Shown here: piece after piece, positions 1 through 8,732 of the stretch
Layout of the letters: every line of letters begins with the position of its first letter
Numbering within the stretch: the stretch's first letter is position 1
Source of the DNA: SZUA-146 sp963922815
Lineage (GTDB): Bacteria > Pseudomonadota > Gammaproteobacteria > Steroidobacterales > SZUA-146
Length of the DNA stretch: 48,413 bases
Direction: 5' to 3'
Assembly (NCBI GenBank): GCA_963922815.1
Contig: CAWUKD010000010.1
Span: 1-48,413, forward strand
Notes under the pieces: model-generated
What the model saw: the letters and a program-made list of their open reading frames with translations, nothing else
Database searches by the model: none
What the model was told of the DNA's origin: nothing
Position numbers and translations under genes: made by a program

Positions 1-1008
1 CTCGGCGTTTGCTTGAGCCCGAGTTCGGTGTTCCACACGATATCCGGTTTGATCCGTCCGCCAAAAGAAGGCGAGCGCTATTTTGCGCTGCTGAAAGTTG
101 GCCAGATCAACATGGACAAGCCCGAAAATGCGCGCAACAAGGTGCTGTTTGAGAATCTCACGCCGCTGTTTCCGCGCAAGCGCCTTAAAATGGAAATTGG
201 CAACGGCAGTACGGAAGATCTGACCGCCCGTATTATCGATATGGCTGCACCGATCGGTAAAGGCCAGCGTGGCCTGATTGTGTCGCCGCCAAAAGCCGGT
301 AAAACCATTTTGCTGCAGAATATTGCGCATTCGATTACTCACAATCATCCCGAATGTACGCTGATTGTGCTGCTCATCGATGAGCGTCCCGAGGAAGTCA
401 CCGAAATGGCGCGTTCCGTGCGCGGCGAGGTGGTTTCCAGTACGTTCGATGAGCCAGCCAGCCGTCACGTTCAGGTTGCCGAGATGGTGATTGAAAAAGC
501 CAAGCGACTGACCGAACACAAACAGGACGTTGTTATCCTGCTTGACTCGATTACGCGTCTGGCGCGTGCGTATAACACCGTTGTACCGTCATCGGGCAAA
601 GTGCTGACGGGTGGTGTTGATGCCAATGCGTTGCATCGTCCAAAACGATTCTTCGGTGCTGCACGTAACATTGAAGAAGGCGGAAGCCTGACGATCATCG
701 CCACCGCACTGGTTGACACCGGTTCGCGTATGGACGACGTCATCTTTGAGGAATTCAAAGGCACGGGCAACATGGAGGTCCATCTGGATCGCCGCATTGC
801 CGAGAAGCGCACATTCCCGGCGATCAATATCAACCGTTCGGGAACGCGCAAAGAAGAGCTGCTTACCGATCCGGAAGAGCTGGCCAAGATCTGGATTCTG
901 CGCAAGCTGTTGCACCCGATGGACGAAATTGCTGCCATCGAGTTCCTGTTGGGCAAGCTCAAAGATACCAAGACCAACGATCAGTTCTACGAGAGCATGA
1001 AACGCTAA
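1..1008 (+). CDS. rho: Transcription termination factor Rho, 3' part
   Basis: This is the C-terminal three quarters of Rho, the hexameric RNA-dependent ATPase that ends transcription at Rho-dependent sites. The frame is open to the left edge, so the N-terminal RNA-binding domain lies mostly outside the window. Visible hallmarks are the conserved block IRPPKEGERYFALLKV, Walker A (PPKAGKT), the LLIDERPEEVTEM segment, Walker B with DSITRLARAYN, the Q-loop region KVLTGGVDANALHRPKRFFGAARN and the R-loop region EEFKGTGNMEVHLDR. The C-terminus ends at the normal place (YESMKR). The first 30 or so bases do not translate into the expected RRFxLxxGD segment in this frame, which may reflect a poor-quality contig end. 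A strong intrinsic terminator follows 26 bases after the stop. Confidence 0.97.
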   Translation, partial: LGVCLSPSSVFHTISGLIRPPKEGERYFALLKVGQINMDKPENARNKVLFENLTPLFPRKRLKMEIGNGSTEDLTARIIDMAAPIGKGQRGLIVSPPKAGKTILLQNIAHSITHNHPECTLIVLLIDERPEEVTEMARSVRGEVVSSTFDEPASRHVQVAEMVIEKAKRLTEHKQDVVILLDSITRLARAYNTVVPSSGKVLTGGVDANALHRPKRFFGAARNIEEGGSLTIIATALVDTGSRMDDVIFEEFKGTGNMEVHLDRRIAEKRTFPAININRSGTRKEELLTDPEELAKIWILRKLLHPMDEIAAIEFLLGKLKDTKTNDQFYESMKR

Positions 1009-1034
1009 CGAACACTGATCGGCAGAATAAAAAG

Positions 1035-1059
1035 ACCTCGCTTCTCGCGGGGTTTTTTT
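1035..1059 (+). terminator. Intrinsic terminator of rho
   Basis: A 7-bp stem (ACCTCGC paired with GCGGGGT, one G-U pair) with a five-base loop is followed directly by a run of T. It lies just after the rho stop codon, as expected for a Rho-independent terminator. Confidence 0.85.
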
Positions 1060-1418
1060 ATGCCTGTTCTAAACTGCTGATCAGCGTTTGGTTATCATTA
1101 AGTCAGGCGCTGCGAATAGACACGTTCTTGATCACGCTTTACCTGAAGAGTCTTGGCTTGAGAACTTAACGGGTCATTCAGCACTTGCCCGGAACAACTT
1201 GATAAAATAAGGTGGTGAGCCTGAATGGATGTCTGCCTCACCACGAGTTGCGTAGTAATCGGGCTGCAGACGCAAGCTGTGCAGGCATTAAAGGTCCGAA
1301 TACCGGCAGTTCACGGATGTTGGCGGCGTCAACATCCGCACTTCCGGTGTGGGTTGCAGGCCGGACTGGATAACAGAAAACCAGTTCGGTTGGTCACAAC
1401 AAAAAGGAGTGTGTTGCA
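1060..1418. other. Intergenic, no clear feature
   Basis: This 360-bp gap separates the rho terminator from the next plus-strand gene. No coding frame with family resemblance, tRNA or strong promoter is visible. An AAAAAGGAG ribosome binding site at its right end (about 1400-1409) serves the following gene, whose promoter should lie in this gap. Confidence 0.5.
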
Positions 1419-2489
1419 ATGGTCAATCTGAATCGAACGCTGGAACTCGTACGCGGAGGACTGTTTGACTCCGAAGCGACCTGGAATGGATATCGGGAAG
1501 AGGCCGGGGACTGGCAAAAAACCGCCATACTTTTGCTCGGCCCTTTAATAATAGTTGCGGCTGTTGCCGGGTACGTTTTCGGTTTTCTGGGTAGCAGCGT
1601 GTCAATATTCGGCCAGTTCCGACCGACACTCATGTCGACGGTGGGCACTATTATTACGTCAGCGATCGGAGCTGTGGTATTTGCGCTGGTCGTTAGCGCA
1701 CTTGCCGGCATGTTTGGCGGCAAGAAGAGTTTCGCTCTCGGGCTTGCGGCCACGGCATTTGCGAGTATCCCAAGCTATCTGGGGCAGGCTTTGATGTGGC
1801 TGCCGTGGGTAGGCGGACTCATTGCATTCGCTTTGTTTATCTATGCGCTGGTTTTACTCTGGAAGGTGATTCCGGTGTTTCTGGAAGTGCCGGATGCCAA
1901 GCGTGCTGCCCACTACATTGCATCACTGGTGGCGACGATTGTGGTCATGATGATTCTGTCGCTGACGATAGGTCGATTTTTCATGCCGTCGATTAGCGGG
2001 CCTTCGTTTAGCAGCACATCCACTGGCGGTAGTTCGTCCTCGCCGTTTGACGGAGGTGGCATGCTGGGAGGTTTCGCGCGTCAGGCTGAACTGTTAGATG
2101 CCGCAGAAAATGATCGCTATTCCCCACCTTCCGATGGCCGCGTTGACAAAAAACAGGTTCAGGAATTTGTTCGGGTTATGGAGCGGGCAGAAGAAATCAG
2201 GCAGGAAAAAATGGATCGGTACAAAGCCATCGCCGAGAAAGCGGAAGAAGATCAGGACCTGTCGCTCAAAGACCTGGGAAGCCTGATGGGCGGCGTGTCG
2301 GAAGTTGCGGGTCTGCAGACGATTGAAATCGAAGTTGTGAAAACAGCGGGTGGCAACTGGGCTGAGCATCAGTGGGTTCGGGAGTCGTTACGCGCGGCCT
2401 GGATTCAAAGAGACGGCAACGACGCAATCGAGCACAACTACGAACTTTTTCAGAACTTCGAGGAACAGCTGTCGCCGTTTATAAACTAG
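1419..2489 (+). CDS. Yip1-family inner-membrane protein
   Basis: The 356-residue protein starts at an ATG well spaced behind AAAAAGGAG. Residues about 35-190 hold five hydrophobic segments arranged as in the Yip1/YIF1 domain (GPLIIVAAVAGYVFGFLG, then VGTIITSAIGAVVFALVVSA, then SYLGQALMWLPWVGG and two more). A Ser/Gly-rich linker of about 30 residues follows. The rest is charged and hydrophilic, with alternating Glu and Lys, and could form a helical cytoplasmic or periplasmic tail. Bacterial Yip1-domain proteins have no settled role, and the long hydrophilic tail is not part of the core domain. It stands alone between rho and a minus-strand gene, so context adds little. Coding status is very likely; the family call is by eye. 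Confidence 0.75.
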   Translation: MVNLNRTLELVRGGLFDSEATWNGYREEAGDWQKTAILLLGPLIIVAAVAGYVFGFLGSSVSIFGQFRPTLMSTVGTIITSAIGAVVFALVVSALAGMFGGKKSFALGLAATAFASIPSYLGQALMWLPWVGGLIAFALFIYALVLLWKVIPVFLEVPDAKRAAHYIASLVATIVVMMILSLTIGRFFMPSISGPSFSSTSTGGSSSSPFDGGGMLGGFARQAELLDAAENDRYSPPSDGRVDKKQVQEFVRVMERAEEIRQEKMDRYKAIAEKAEEDQDLSLKDLGSLMGGVSEVAGLQTIEIEVVKTAGGNWAEHQWVRESLRAAWIQRDGNDAIEHNYELFQNFEEQLSPFIN

Positions 2490-2490
2490 T

Positions 2491-2506
2491 CGGTCGTCAC
2501 CGACCG
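2491..2506 (+). terminator. Small hairpin after the Yip1-like gene
   Basis: CGGTCG-TCAC-CGACCG forms a perfect 6-bp stem one base after the stop codon. No T run follows, so it is at best a weak intrinsic terminator and could be a processing or stability hairpin. Confidence 0.35.
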
Positions 2507-2510
2507 TCGC

Positions 2511-2550
2511 GTTCGTCATGGCGAGCGAAGCGCGGCATTCTCCGTAGCGT
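2511..2550. repeat. Degenerate GTCATGGCGAGCGAAGCG-type interspersed repeat
   Basis: The stretch TCGTCATGGCGAGCGAAGCG followed by CGGCATTCTCCG resembles the dispersed intergenic repeat CGTCATTGCGAGCGAAGCG...GCAATCTC found in many bacterial genomes. It lies between two convergent genes, a usual site for such elements. Only one copy was noticed in the window. Confidence 0.4.
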
Positions 2551-2566
2551 TTCGTGAGCCCGCCGA

Positions 2567-3316
2567 TTAACGACTCGGCAGTACCATGCGTTTGGGAAGC
2601 TCGAACAGTTCAATCCACTTGCCGAAAACGTCATGGGAGAGATCCTGCATGCGCGGCAAGTGATCGGATATGCTGTGGCGAATCTCCAGCGGGTCTACGT
2701 AGTCTTCTACGGTTGCCAGGTCTTCCAGGTTAACCGGCACCGTTAGCCACCGCTCGATCAGGGGCTCGTCTACTTCGAGGTGAAACTGAAATCCGTAGGC
2801 AAAGCCGTCGTGCACATAGGCCTGAACCGGGCAGTCTTTTGACTCCGCCAGCCACTTGACGCCATCCGGCAGCTCAATCTGATCACCATGCCACTGAAAG
2901 ATGGTCTCGGTGTCATCGAAGCATCCCATCAGTGGGTCGAGGTGCCCGGCAGACGTCAGTGAGACGGGGTACCAGCCGATTTCCTTTCGGTCGCCGACAA
3001 TCACGCGTCCACCCAGAGCCTTGGCCAGTAGCTGGGCACCAAGGCAGATGCCCAGCACTTTGATGCCGCGTTCCAGCGCTTCTTTGATCAGCTCTACTTC
3101 TACGGCAAGGTTGGGATAGTTGTCCGTGTCGTCAGCATTCATCGGGCCGCCAAGCACGATGAGACCTGAGTAACCTTCGAGTGAGGGCCGTTGATGCGGA
3201 TCGCGCGCAAAATTCACATAGCGGATGCGAAACCCGGCGTTCTTAAGCTGTGGATCAAACGTGCCGAGAGGTTCAAAGGGCACGTGCTGAAAGACAAGGA
3301 TTTTACGTTTGCGCAT
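2567..3316 (-). CDS. Class I glutamine amidotransferase (GMP synthase-like)
   Basis: The 249-residue protein is a stand-alone class I glutamine amidotransferase domain. The nucleophile elbow GICLGAQLLA carries the catalytic Cys, GFQFHLEVDE carries the His-x-Glu pair, and GGPMNADD forms the expected oxyanion-side loop. Members of this group hydrolyse glutamine, or in related families gamma-glutamyl compounds, and hand ammonia to a partner. No synthetase partner is encoded next to it, so the substrate is unknown; a detoxifying or gamma-glutamyl hydrolase role is possible. The gene is monocistronic: the next minus-strand gene starts 112 bp downstream and belongs to a kinase operon transcribed toward it from the other side of the window. 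Confidence 0.85.
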   Translation of the reverse strand: MRKRKILVFQHVPFEPLGTFDPQLKNAGFRIRYVNFARDPHQRPSLEGYSGLIVLGGPMNADDTDNYPNLAVEVELIKEALERGIKVLGICLGAQLLAKALGGRVIVGDRKEIGWYPVSLTSAGHLDPLMGCFDDTETIFQWHGDQIELPDGVKWLAESKDCPVQAYVHDGFAYGFQFHLEVDEPLIERWLTVPVNLEDLATVEDYVDPLEIRHSISDHLPRMQDLSHDVFGKWIELFELPKRMVLPSR

Positions 3317-3428
3317 GACAGGAAGGAGTAAGTCTGAAATTAATGTGGTGGGCAGAAGGCCAGAGTGTAGTCTGCGCCGTCGATGCGATACAAGCCATCA
3401 ATACGAAAACGTTGTTCTGTTGCGGTGT

Positions 3429-4748
3429 CTAACCCGGCAACTGAATCGTAATCATCAGCCCGCCCACGGTGCGATTAGCCAGGCTCATGCGACCACCGTG
3501 GGCCTCAACAATCTCCCGGCACAATGGCAGGCCGAGACCGCTGCCCGTTTTCTTGGTGGAGTAAAACGGTAGCAGTGCGCTGGCCAGAACGGTCTGCGAC
3601 ATGCCGGTACCCCTGTCGCTGACCACAATGCGCCAGCCCGGGTCCATCGCCTGAATGTCGAGCGTAACGTCCTGTGCTTCAGAGCCACTTTCGTGAGCAT
3701 TCTTCAGGAGATTAATTAACACCTGTTCCATTTGCCCCGGGTCCATGCGGACGGTGCCGACGGGTATGTCGTTAAAGATCTGAAACTCGATGGTTTGCTT
3801 TAGGGTATCGATAAAACCATCCCAGCTCACGGTTTCAATTCTAGGGGCCGGCAGTCGGGCAAACCGCGCGTAGCCTTCGATAAAGTCTTTAAGATGGGTC
3901 GCGCGTTCTTCAATAGTTGCGAAAATGGTGTCCAGACGCTCTTTGTCCACGTCGTCGCCGGATGCGCGCCGGTGTATGACCGCACCGGAGTGGGCCATCG
4001 ACGAGATGGGGGCCAGCGAGTTATTAAGTTCGTGGCTGATTACGCGGATCACTTTCTTCCATGTGGCGACTTCCTGCCGATTCAGTTCCTGAGTCAGGTG
4101 CTTGAACAGAAACAGCTGATGGTTACGTACGTTCAGTGTGAAATTGCTGCGTGACAAATGGAATGTCTGTGGCTCGTCGCCTTCGATGGTGAACAGGCCG
4201 TCATTGTGGCGTCTGACCGCCTCACCAAACGCAGGGTCGGCGTGCTCCAGCACCTCGTCAAACAGTTCGCCGTTCAGCGCCTTTCCTTGCCACAGTAGCT
4301 GACGAGCGGCCGCGTTGCTATAAACAATCTTCTTGCGGGCATCGACCAGGACCAGAGCAAGGGATGTCGTCTGAATGACCGTATCCAGCAGCAGTTCGCG
4401 TTGATACAGACTCTGACGTTCCTGGCGGAGGATACTGCCCAGTGAATTATGCGCGTCAACCAGTTGGCCCAGCTCGTCATTGCGCAAATTGGCAATCGAA
4501 ATGCTGAAGTCGCTGTCTTTCATGCTTGAAACGTTATCGCTGAGCGCATTAATCAGCTCAACGACCGGGCGAATCAGGCGGCGCGCGAAAATCAGCCAAA
4601 GAGCGACTGTGATCAATAGCCCAACAGACAGCGCGAGTACCGGAGCCTGTGCGTGACCAAGATTAAAGATGTATGCCCCGGCGCTCCCGGCCAGAAGCAG
4701 CGCCAGTAAGCCCAGCAGTATTAGTTTTCCCTCGAATGATGTCCGCAT
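3429..4748 (-). CDS. NtrY-like sensor histidine kinase
   Basis: The 439-residue kinase has two N-terminal membrane helices (about 9-27 and 37-54) with almost no periplasmic domain between them, then a HAMP-like segment (55-110), a PAS-like region (about 118-220) and a histidine kinase core. The H box VISHELNNSLAPI puts the phosphorylated His at about 239. The N box is NLLKNAHES, and the G boxes are DRGTGM and GSGLGLPLC. The ELNN form of the H box is typical of NtrY-type kinases that pair with NtrC-family regulators, and such a regulator lies immediately upstream (66 bp). It is the last gene of an export operon. With so short a periplasmic loop it probably senses a signal in or near the membrane, such as transporter state or a membrane-active compound (inference). 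Confidence 0.9.
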   Translation of the reverse strand: MRTSFEGKLILLGLLALLLAGSAGAYIFNLGHAQAPVLALSVGLLITVALWLIFARRLIRPVVELINALSDNVSSMKDSDFSISIANLRNDELGQLVDAHNSLGSILRQERQSLYQRELLLDTVIQTTSLALVLVDARKKIVYSNAAARQLLWQGKALNGELFDEVLEHADPAFGEAVRRHNDGLFTIEGDEPQTFHLSRSNFTLNVRNHQLFLFKHLTQELNRQEVATWKKVIRVISHELNNSLAPISSMAHSGAVIHRRASGDDVDKERLDTIFATIEERATHLKDFIEGYARFARLPAPRIETVSWDGFIDTLKQTIEFQIFNDIPVGTVRMDPGQMEQVLINLLKNAHESGSEAQDVTLDIQAMDPGWRIVVSDRGTGMSQTVLASALLPFYSTKKTGSGLGLPLCREIVEAHGGRMSLANRTVGGLMITIQLPG

Positions 4749-4814
4749 CAGGATTCAGTCACGTCAGTTCGCCCGTTAAGAGCTTACTGCATTTTCGACC
4801 GCCAATTCGCACCC

Positions 4815-6143
4815 TTACTTGGGAATGCCGAATTTTTCCATACGGCGGTAGAGCGCCTGCCGGCTGAGTCCGAGCTCCCGGGCGGCTCGGGCAACCACTC
4901 CGCCGTTGCGACCCAGCGCCTCGTGGATGACCTCTTCGTTGATTTCCGTCGTGGGCGCGGCCTTGGGTTCAAGTTTTAGTGCGAGATCGGCGACGTCGAT
5001 GACAGTGTCGGTCGTCAGAAGCGCGGCACGCTTTAGGCAGTTTTGCAGCTCGCGCACATTGCCAGGCCACGAATAGTGGCGCAGCGCGTGTTCTGCGGCG
5101 GGGCTCAGCGTGTACTGGTCGGTCAGGAAATGGTTAGCCAGCGGGAGAATGTCGGCAGGCCGTTCCGCCAGAGGTGGAACATTCAGCTCAATCAGGTTAA
5201 GCCGGTAGAACAAATCTTCGCGAAACTCACCGCGCGTCACAGCGGCTTCAAGGTCGGCGTTGGTCGCGCTGATAATGCGCACATTGACGTGCCGGGTCTT
5301 GCTGCTGCCAAGGCGTTCGAATTCTCCGCTTTGCAACACCCGCAAGAGCTTGGCCTGTCCCTCGAGCGGAAGATTGCCGATCTCATCCAGGAATAAAGTA
5401 CCGCCGTCGGCGGCTTCAAAACGACCGGTGCGGGCATTGCCGGCACCCGTATAGGCGCCGGCCTCGGCGCCAAACAGTTCGCTCTCAATCAGGTCCTGGG
5501 GAAGGGCTCCGGCATTCACGGTGATGAATGGCCCGTCTGCACAGGAGGAGTTCGCCTGGACAATTTGCGCCAGCATTTCCTTACCGGCGCCGTTGGCTCC
5601 GGTAATCAGCACCGGTACTTCAGACCGTGCGATGCGTGTTGCCACTGAAACGAGCTCGTGCATTGCCCGGCTGGCGTAAATCATGCCGCACAGGTCATAG
5701 CTGTCGGCCAGCTTGTTCTGCTGGGTGCGACGTTCGTCATCATTGTCCCGGGCGAGCCGCGTAACCTGGCGCAGTTCCAGAAGATTGCGCACGGTAGTCA
5801 TGAGCTTGTCGTCATCCCACGGTTTGGCCAGATAGTCCGAGGCGCCTTCCCGAACGAGTTCCACGGCGGTTTCCAGGTGGGTCCACGCGGTCAGCAGGAT
5901 GATCGGCAAGTCGGGATCGAGCTTGCGTAGCCGGTAATACAGTTCAACGCCTTCTTCGCCCGAAGTGGTATCTGCGGTGAAGTTCATGTCCTGAATGACA
6001 AGATCGATATCGCCTTCAGCCGCAATCCTTAAACCTTCTTCAGGGTCGTTGGCCGAACGGGTCTCGATGTTGTGTACGTCCAGTAACATGCCGAGGGCGC
6101 TGCACACGCCCTCGTTGTCATCGATGATCAGAACTCTACTCAT
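4815..6143 (-). CDS. NtrC-family sigma-54-dependent response regulator
   Basis: From the chosen ATG (MSRVLIIDDN) the protein has 442 residues: a receiver domain (1-125, phosphoacceptor Asp at about 52 in VIQDM, Lys in AKPW), an AAA+ sigma-54 activation domain (about 165-390) and a C-terminal Fis-type helix-turn-helix ending in LSRQALYRRMEKFGI. The AAA+ domain shows Walker A GANGAGKE, a GAYTGA loop (a common variant of GAFTGA, which contacts sigma-54), Walker B LFLDEIG and the arginine finger region REDLFYRLN. An earlier TTG at 6158 is in frame but adds only five residues. The regulator should be phosphorylated by the kinase encoded downstream. A sigma-54 promoter with symmetric upstream sites at the head of this operon (10992-11123) suggests positive autoregulation. 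Confidence 0.93.
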   Translation of the reverse strand: MSRVLIIDDNEGVCSALGMLLDVHNIETRSANDPEEGLRIAAEGDIDLVIQDMNFTADTTSGEEGVELYYRLRKLDPDLPIILLTAWTHLETAVELVREGASDYLAKPWDDDKLMTTVRNLLELRQVTRLARDNDDERRTQQNKLADSYDLCGMIYASRAMHELVSVATRIARSEVPVLITGANGAGKEMLAQIVQANSSCADGPFITVNAGALPQDLIESELFGAEAGAYTGAGNARTGRFEAADGGTLFLDEIGNLPLEGQAKLLRVLQSGEFERLGSSKTRHVNVRIISATNADLEAAVTRGEFREDLFYRLNLIELNVPPLAERPADILPLANHFLTDQYTLSPAAEHALRHYSWPGNVRELQNCLKRAALLTTDTVIDVADLALKLEPKAAPTTEINEEVIHEALGRNGGVVARAARELGLSRQALYRRMEKFGIPK

Positions 6144-6173
6144 GCCCAATTGTATCAATATCCCAAGAGACGG

Positions 6174-7388
6174 TTATACCGTGCGGGTGGCAATGGCCGG
6201 CGAAATCTTCGACGCGCGACGTGCCGGGCCTGCTGCCGCAACAAGCCCCAGGAGCCAAAGCGATGCAATGCCGGCCGGAACATACCAGTAGTTCAGTCGT
6301 TCAAGGTCAAAAACCTCCGACATCCACAGGTTCAGGGCTATGGCCAGAATGCTGCCGATAGAGACGCCCACCGTGGTCAGTAACCAGTTCTCGGTCATGA
6401 AATAGATAATGATGTCTCGCTTGCGCGCGCCGATCGCCCGTCGCGTGCCGATTTGTTTGGTGCGCTGGTTCACGGTAAAGCTGGCCAGGCCCACAATGCC
6501 CAGACCGGCGACTACAAATAGCAGCACTACCACGATGATCAGAATGACAGCCACCGCTGTATCGCGCGAATAGCTGCGTTTGGCCATACTTTCCATGGTA
6601 CGTGTGCCTGTCACGACTCGACCTACATTGAAGTCTTCAAGCGCTTTTTCGATTACCGGCACCATCGCGTCGGCCTGGCCTGGTTCCACGCGCACCGCGT
6701 AGCGTATCCAGGTATCGTCGTTAACCGTTGGGAACAGAGCCACGTTAGTGACGTCGTCCCAGCCGACCCACGATCCCATCATGCGATCAATGACACCAAT
6801 AATCTGGGTGCCTTCACCCAGGCTGTTGTACATCATGCGACCGACGGCATCGGGCGTGTCGAACAGCGCGATAGCCATGTCTTTGGTGATCATTACAATT
6901 CCCGGCATATCGTGTCGGTTCTCGTCATCATCGTAGCGCCACATAATGTCTTCTGGCGTAAAGGCCCGGCCCGCATACATTTCGAAGCCGAAGGCGTCTT
7001 GTGCGCCGTTAGTGACGTTCATGTAGTTGCCGTTTATCGTACGGTACTCCTCACCATCAGTGTCGCGCCAGCCGCTGGCGGAACCACTGCCACTGAGCGG
7101 AATAGCGTTGCTTGTGGTCACGGCGGCGACACCCGGCAATGCTTCCAGCATGGCAACGTCTTCGCGGATAGTGGCCAGATGGTCGTAGTCTTCACCAAAA
7201 CCCTGGACTCGGGTGGCCACAATATTGTCGACATCCATGCCGGTAGGGCGTCCTACGTGTTCGAGGCGCTGCTGGATAATAAATACCGCGTTCACCACAA
7301 CGGCCAGTGTCAGGGCGATTTGGCCGACGACGAGAATGGCGCCGGTTCGATTGCGCAAAAGAGCGCTGAAAATGGGTCGAATAGTCAT
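6174..7388 (-). CDS. FtsX/MacB-type ABC transporter permease (second subunit)
   Basis: The 404-residue protein has the MacB/FtsX layout: one N-terminal membrane helix (about 17-38), a periplasmic MacB-PCD-like domain (about 40-260), then three C-terminal helices. The first of these is VILIIVVVLLFVVAGLGIVGLA, followed by NQRTKQIGTRRAIGARKRDII, the coupling segment characteristic of FtsX permeases. It lies 18 bp after the other permease gene and has a good ribosome binding site (AAGGAA). Two different FtsX subunits in one operon imply a heterodimeric transporter. This family typically works as a mechanotransmitter: with an ATPase and a periplasmic adaptor it drives export from the periplasm through an outer-membrane duct, or lipoprotein release. 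No TolC-like gene is nearby. Confidence 0.88.
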   Translation of the reverse strand: MTIRPIFSALLRNRTGAILVVGQIALTLAVVVNAVFIIQQRLEHVGRPTGMDVDNIVATRVQGFGEDYDHLATIREDVAMLEALPGVAAVTTSNAIPLSGSGSASGWRDTDGEEYRTINGNYMNVTNGAQDAFGFEMYAGRAFTPEDIMWRYDDDENRHDMPGIVMITKDMAIALFDTPDAVGRMMYNSLGEGTQIIGVIDRMMGSWVGWDDVTNVALFPTVNDDTWIRYAVRVEPGQADAMVPVIEKALEDFNVGRVVTGTRTMESMAKRSYSRDTAVAVILIIVVVLLFVVAGLGIVGLASFTVNQRTKQIGTRRAIGARKRDIIIYFMTENWLLTTVGVSIGSILAIALNLWMSEVFDLERLNYWYVPAGIASLWLLGLVAAAGPARRASKISPAIATRTV

Positions 7389-7406
7389 AGCGATTCCTTG
7401 TAAGCC

Positions 7407-8723
7407 CTATTGCGTCTTGAGTTGTGATGACGGCTGTACGCGACAGATACGCCAGGTCGGATAGATTCCGGCCAGTAGTGTGGCACCGAGTGCAAGTCCG
7501 ATGGCAATGCCGCCCAGACTCCAGCTGAAAGAGGCGACCGTGCCGATGTCTTCAATCAGTTTGCTCAGTCCCATCAATCCCAGCAATGCCAGTCCAATTC
7601 CAATGACGCCACCGCCGAGCCCAATCAATCCGACTTCCACCAGATGCTGAGAGAAAATCGAGGTCTTGCTTGCACCCACGGCGCGACGCAGGGCAATGAC
7701 CGGTGATTTGGCAAGGAAGCGTGCCAGCAGCAGGCCCACGGCGTTGAACAGGCACACGGCCAGGAACAGAAAGGCAAGACCTACCAGCACTGTGAGGTCA
7801 TCCGGAACCACTTCATTGACTTTGATCCACGACATGACGTCATCGATGCGGTTGTTCATTGGTCGTTCGAACCGGCCCAGCGCTTTCTGTTCGGTGACAT
7901 AGCCATCGAGCCAGTCACTGTACGCGGCTTTTTGTTGCTCCGTATTCAGCTCCACCCAGAACTGCGTCCAGACGCATTCGCTGTTGAGCATGTCCTCGAA
8001 GCTGTTGATCTCTTCGTCTTTCCAGCAGTTTGTGTTACCGCCGGCGGGTAGCTCCAGCGCAGCGGTAAGCGACATAGGCAGGAATACGTCTTCGGACTCG
8101 TCAATTGGCCCATTGTTGACGTCGTAGTATTTGATTTTGGGTTCCCAGGTATCCAGGACACCGATCACCCGGAAATCATGCGAACCGAGCCGTATTGTTT
8201 TGCCGACGCTGTTCTCTCCGCCAAACACTTTTTCGTTGGTAGCCTTGCTGAGCACGGCCACCTGTTCAAGCGCATCCTCGGTAGCGGCGTCCCAACTACT
8301 GCCGAACATGAACGGCACGTTAAACATTTCGAAAAAATCTTTGGTCGTTTGTCGACTGGTCACCAAAAAGGGTTTCACGTCGTCGTTTCCACCGTCCAGC
8401 GCAAAGTACGACTTATGCATCGCAATCTGGCGGGTTGGAATGTCGGAGGTCAGCAGTGCCTGTGAGTCCCGATAGGTATGCTGTGGTGGCGGCTCATCCG
8501 GGCGAGACTCATAGTACGAATCTTCCGGATCCCAGTTATCTATGCGCACGGCAAAGAGCTGATCGCTTTTCTCGGGAATCGGATCCGAAGACATGGTGTA
8601 GTGAAGACTGAACAGGGTCATTGAAACACCAATGCCAAGTCCTACGGCGAGCATCATCAGGAAACTCAGCGCCGGGTGGCGGCGAATGCTTTTAATTCCA
8701 AGACGTAAATAGTAGCCAAACAT
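7407..8723 (-). CDS. FtsX/MacB-type ABC transporter permease (first subunit)
   Basis: The 438-residue permease has an N-terminal helix (LSFLMMLAVGLGIGVSMTLF, about 19-38), a periplasmic domain of about 250 residues, and three C-terminal helices with the FtsX signature ALRRAVGASKTSIFSQHLVE. The start is supported by an AGGAG site that overlaps the end of the upstream ATPase gene, whose stop is 10 bp away, so translation is probably coupled. Its periplasmic domain is richer in acidic and aromatic residues than that of the following permease, and the two proteins clearly differ, so they likely form a heterodimer served by one ATPase. The exported substrate cannot be read from the sequence. Confidence 0.88.
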   Translation of the reverse strand: MFGYYLRLGIKSIRRHPALSFLMMLAVGLGIGVSMTLFSLHYTMSSDPIPEKSDQLFAVRIDNWDPEDSYYESRPDEPPPQHTYRDSQALLTSDIPTRQIAMHKSYFALDGGNDDVKPFLVTSRQTTKDFFEMFNVPFMFGSSWDAATEDALEQVAVLSKATNEKVFGGENSVGKTIRLGSHDFRVIGVLDTWEPKIKYYDVNNGPIDESEDVFLPMSLTAALELPAGGNTNCWKDEEINSFEDMLNSECVWTQFWVELNTEQQKAAYSDWLDGYVTEQKALGRFERPMNNRIDDVMSWIKVNEVVPDDLTVLVGLAFLFLAVCLFNAVGLLLARFLAKSPVIALRRAVGASKTSIFSQHLVEVGLIGLGGGVIGIGLALLGLMGLSKLIEDIGTVASFSWSLGGIAIGLALGATLLAGIYPTWRICRVQPSSQLKTQ

Positions 8724-8732
8724 GGGAAGCTC

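Noticed and set aside
1225..1431. Small plus-strand frame of 68 codons after rho
   Set aside because: It runs into the start of the Yip1-like gene in another frame, lacks a ribosome binding site, and its composition is not protein-like.
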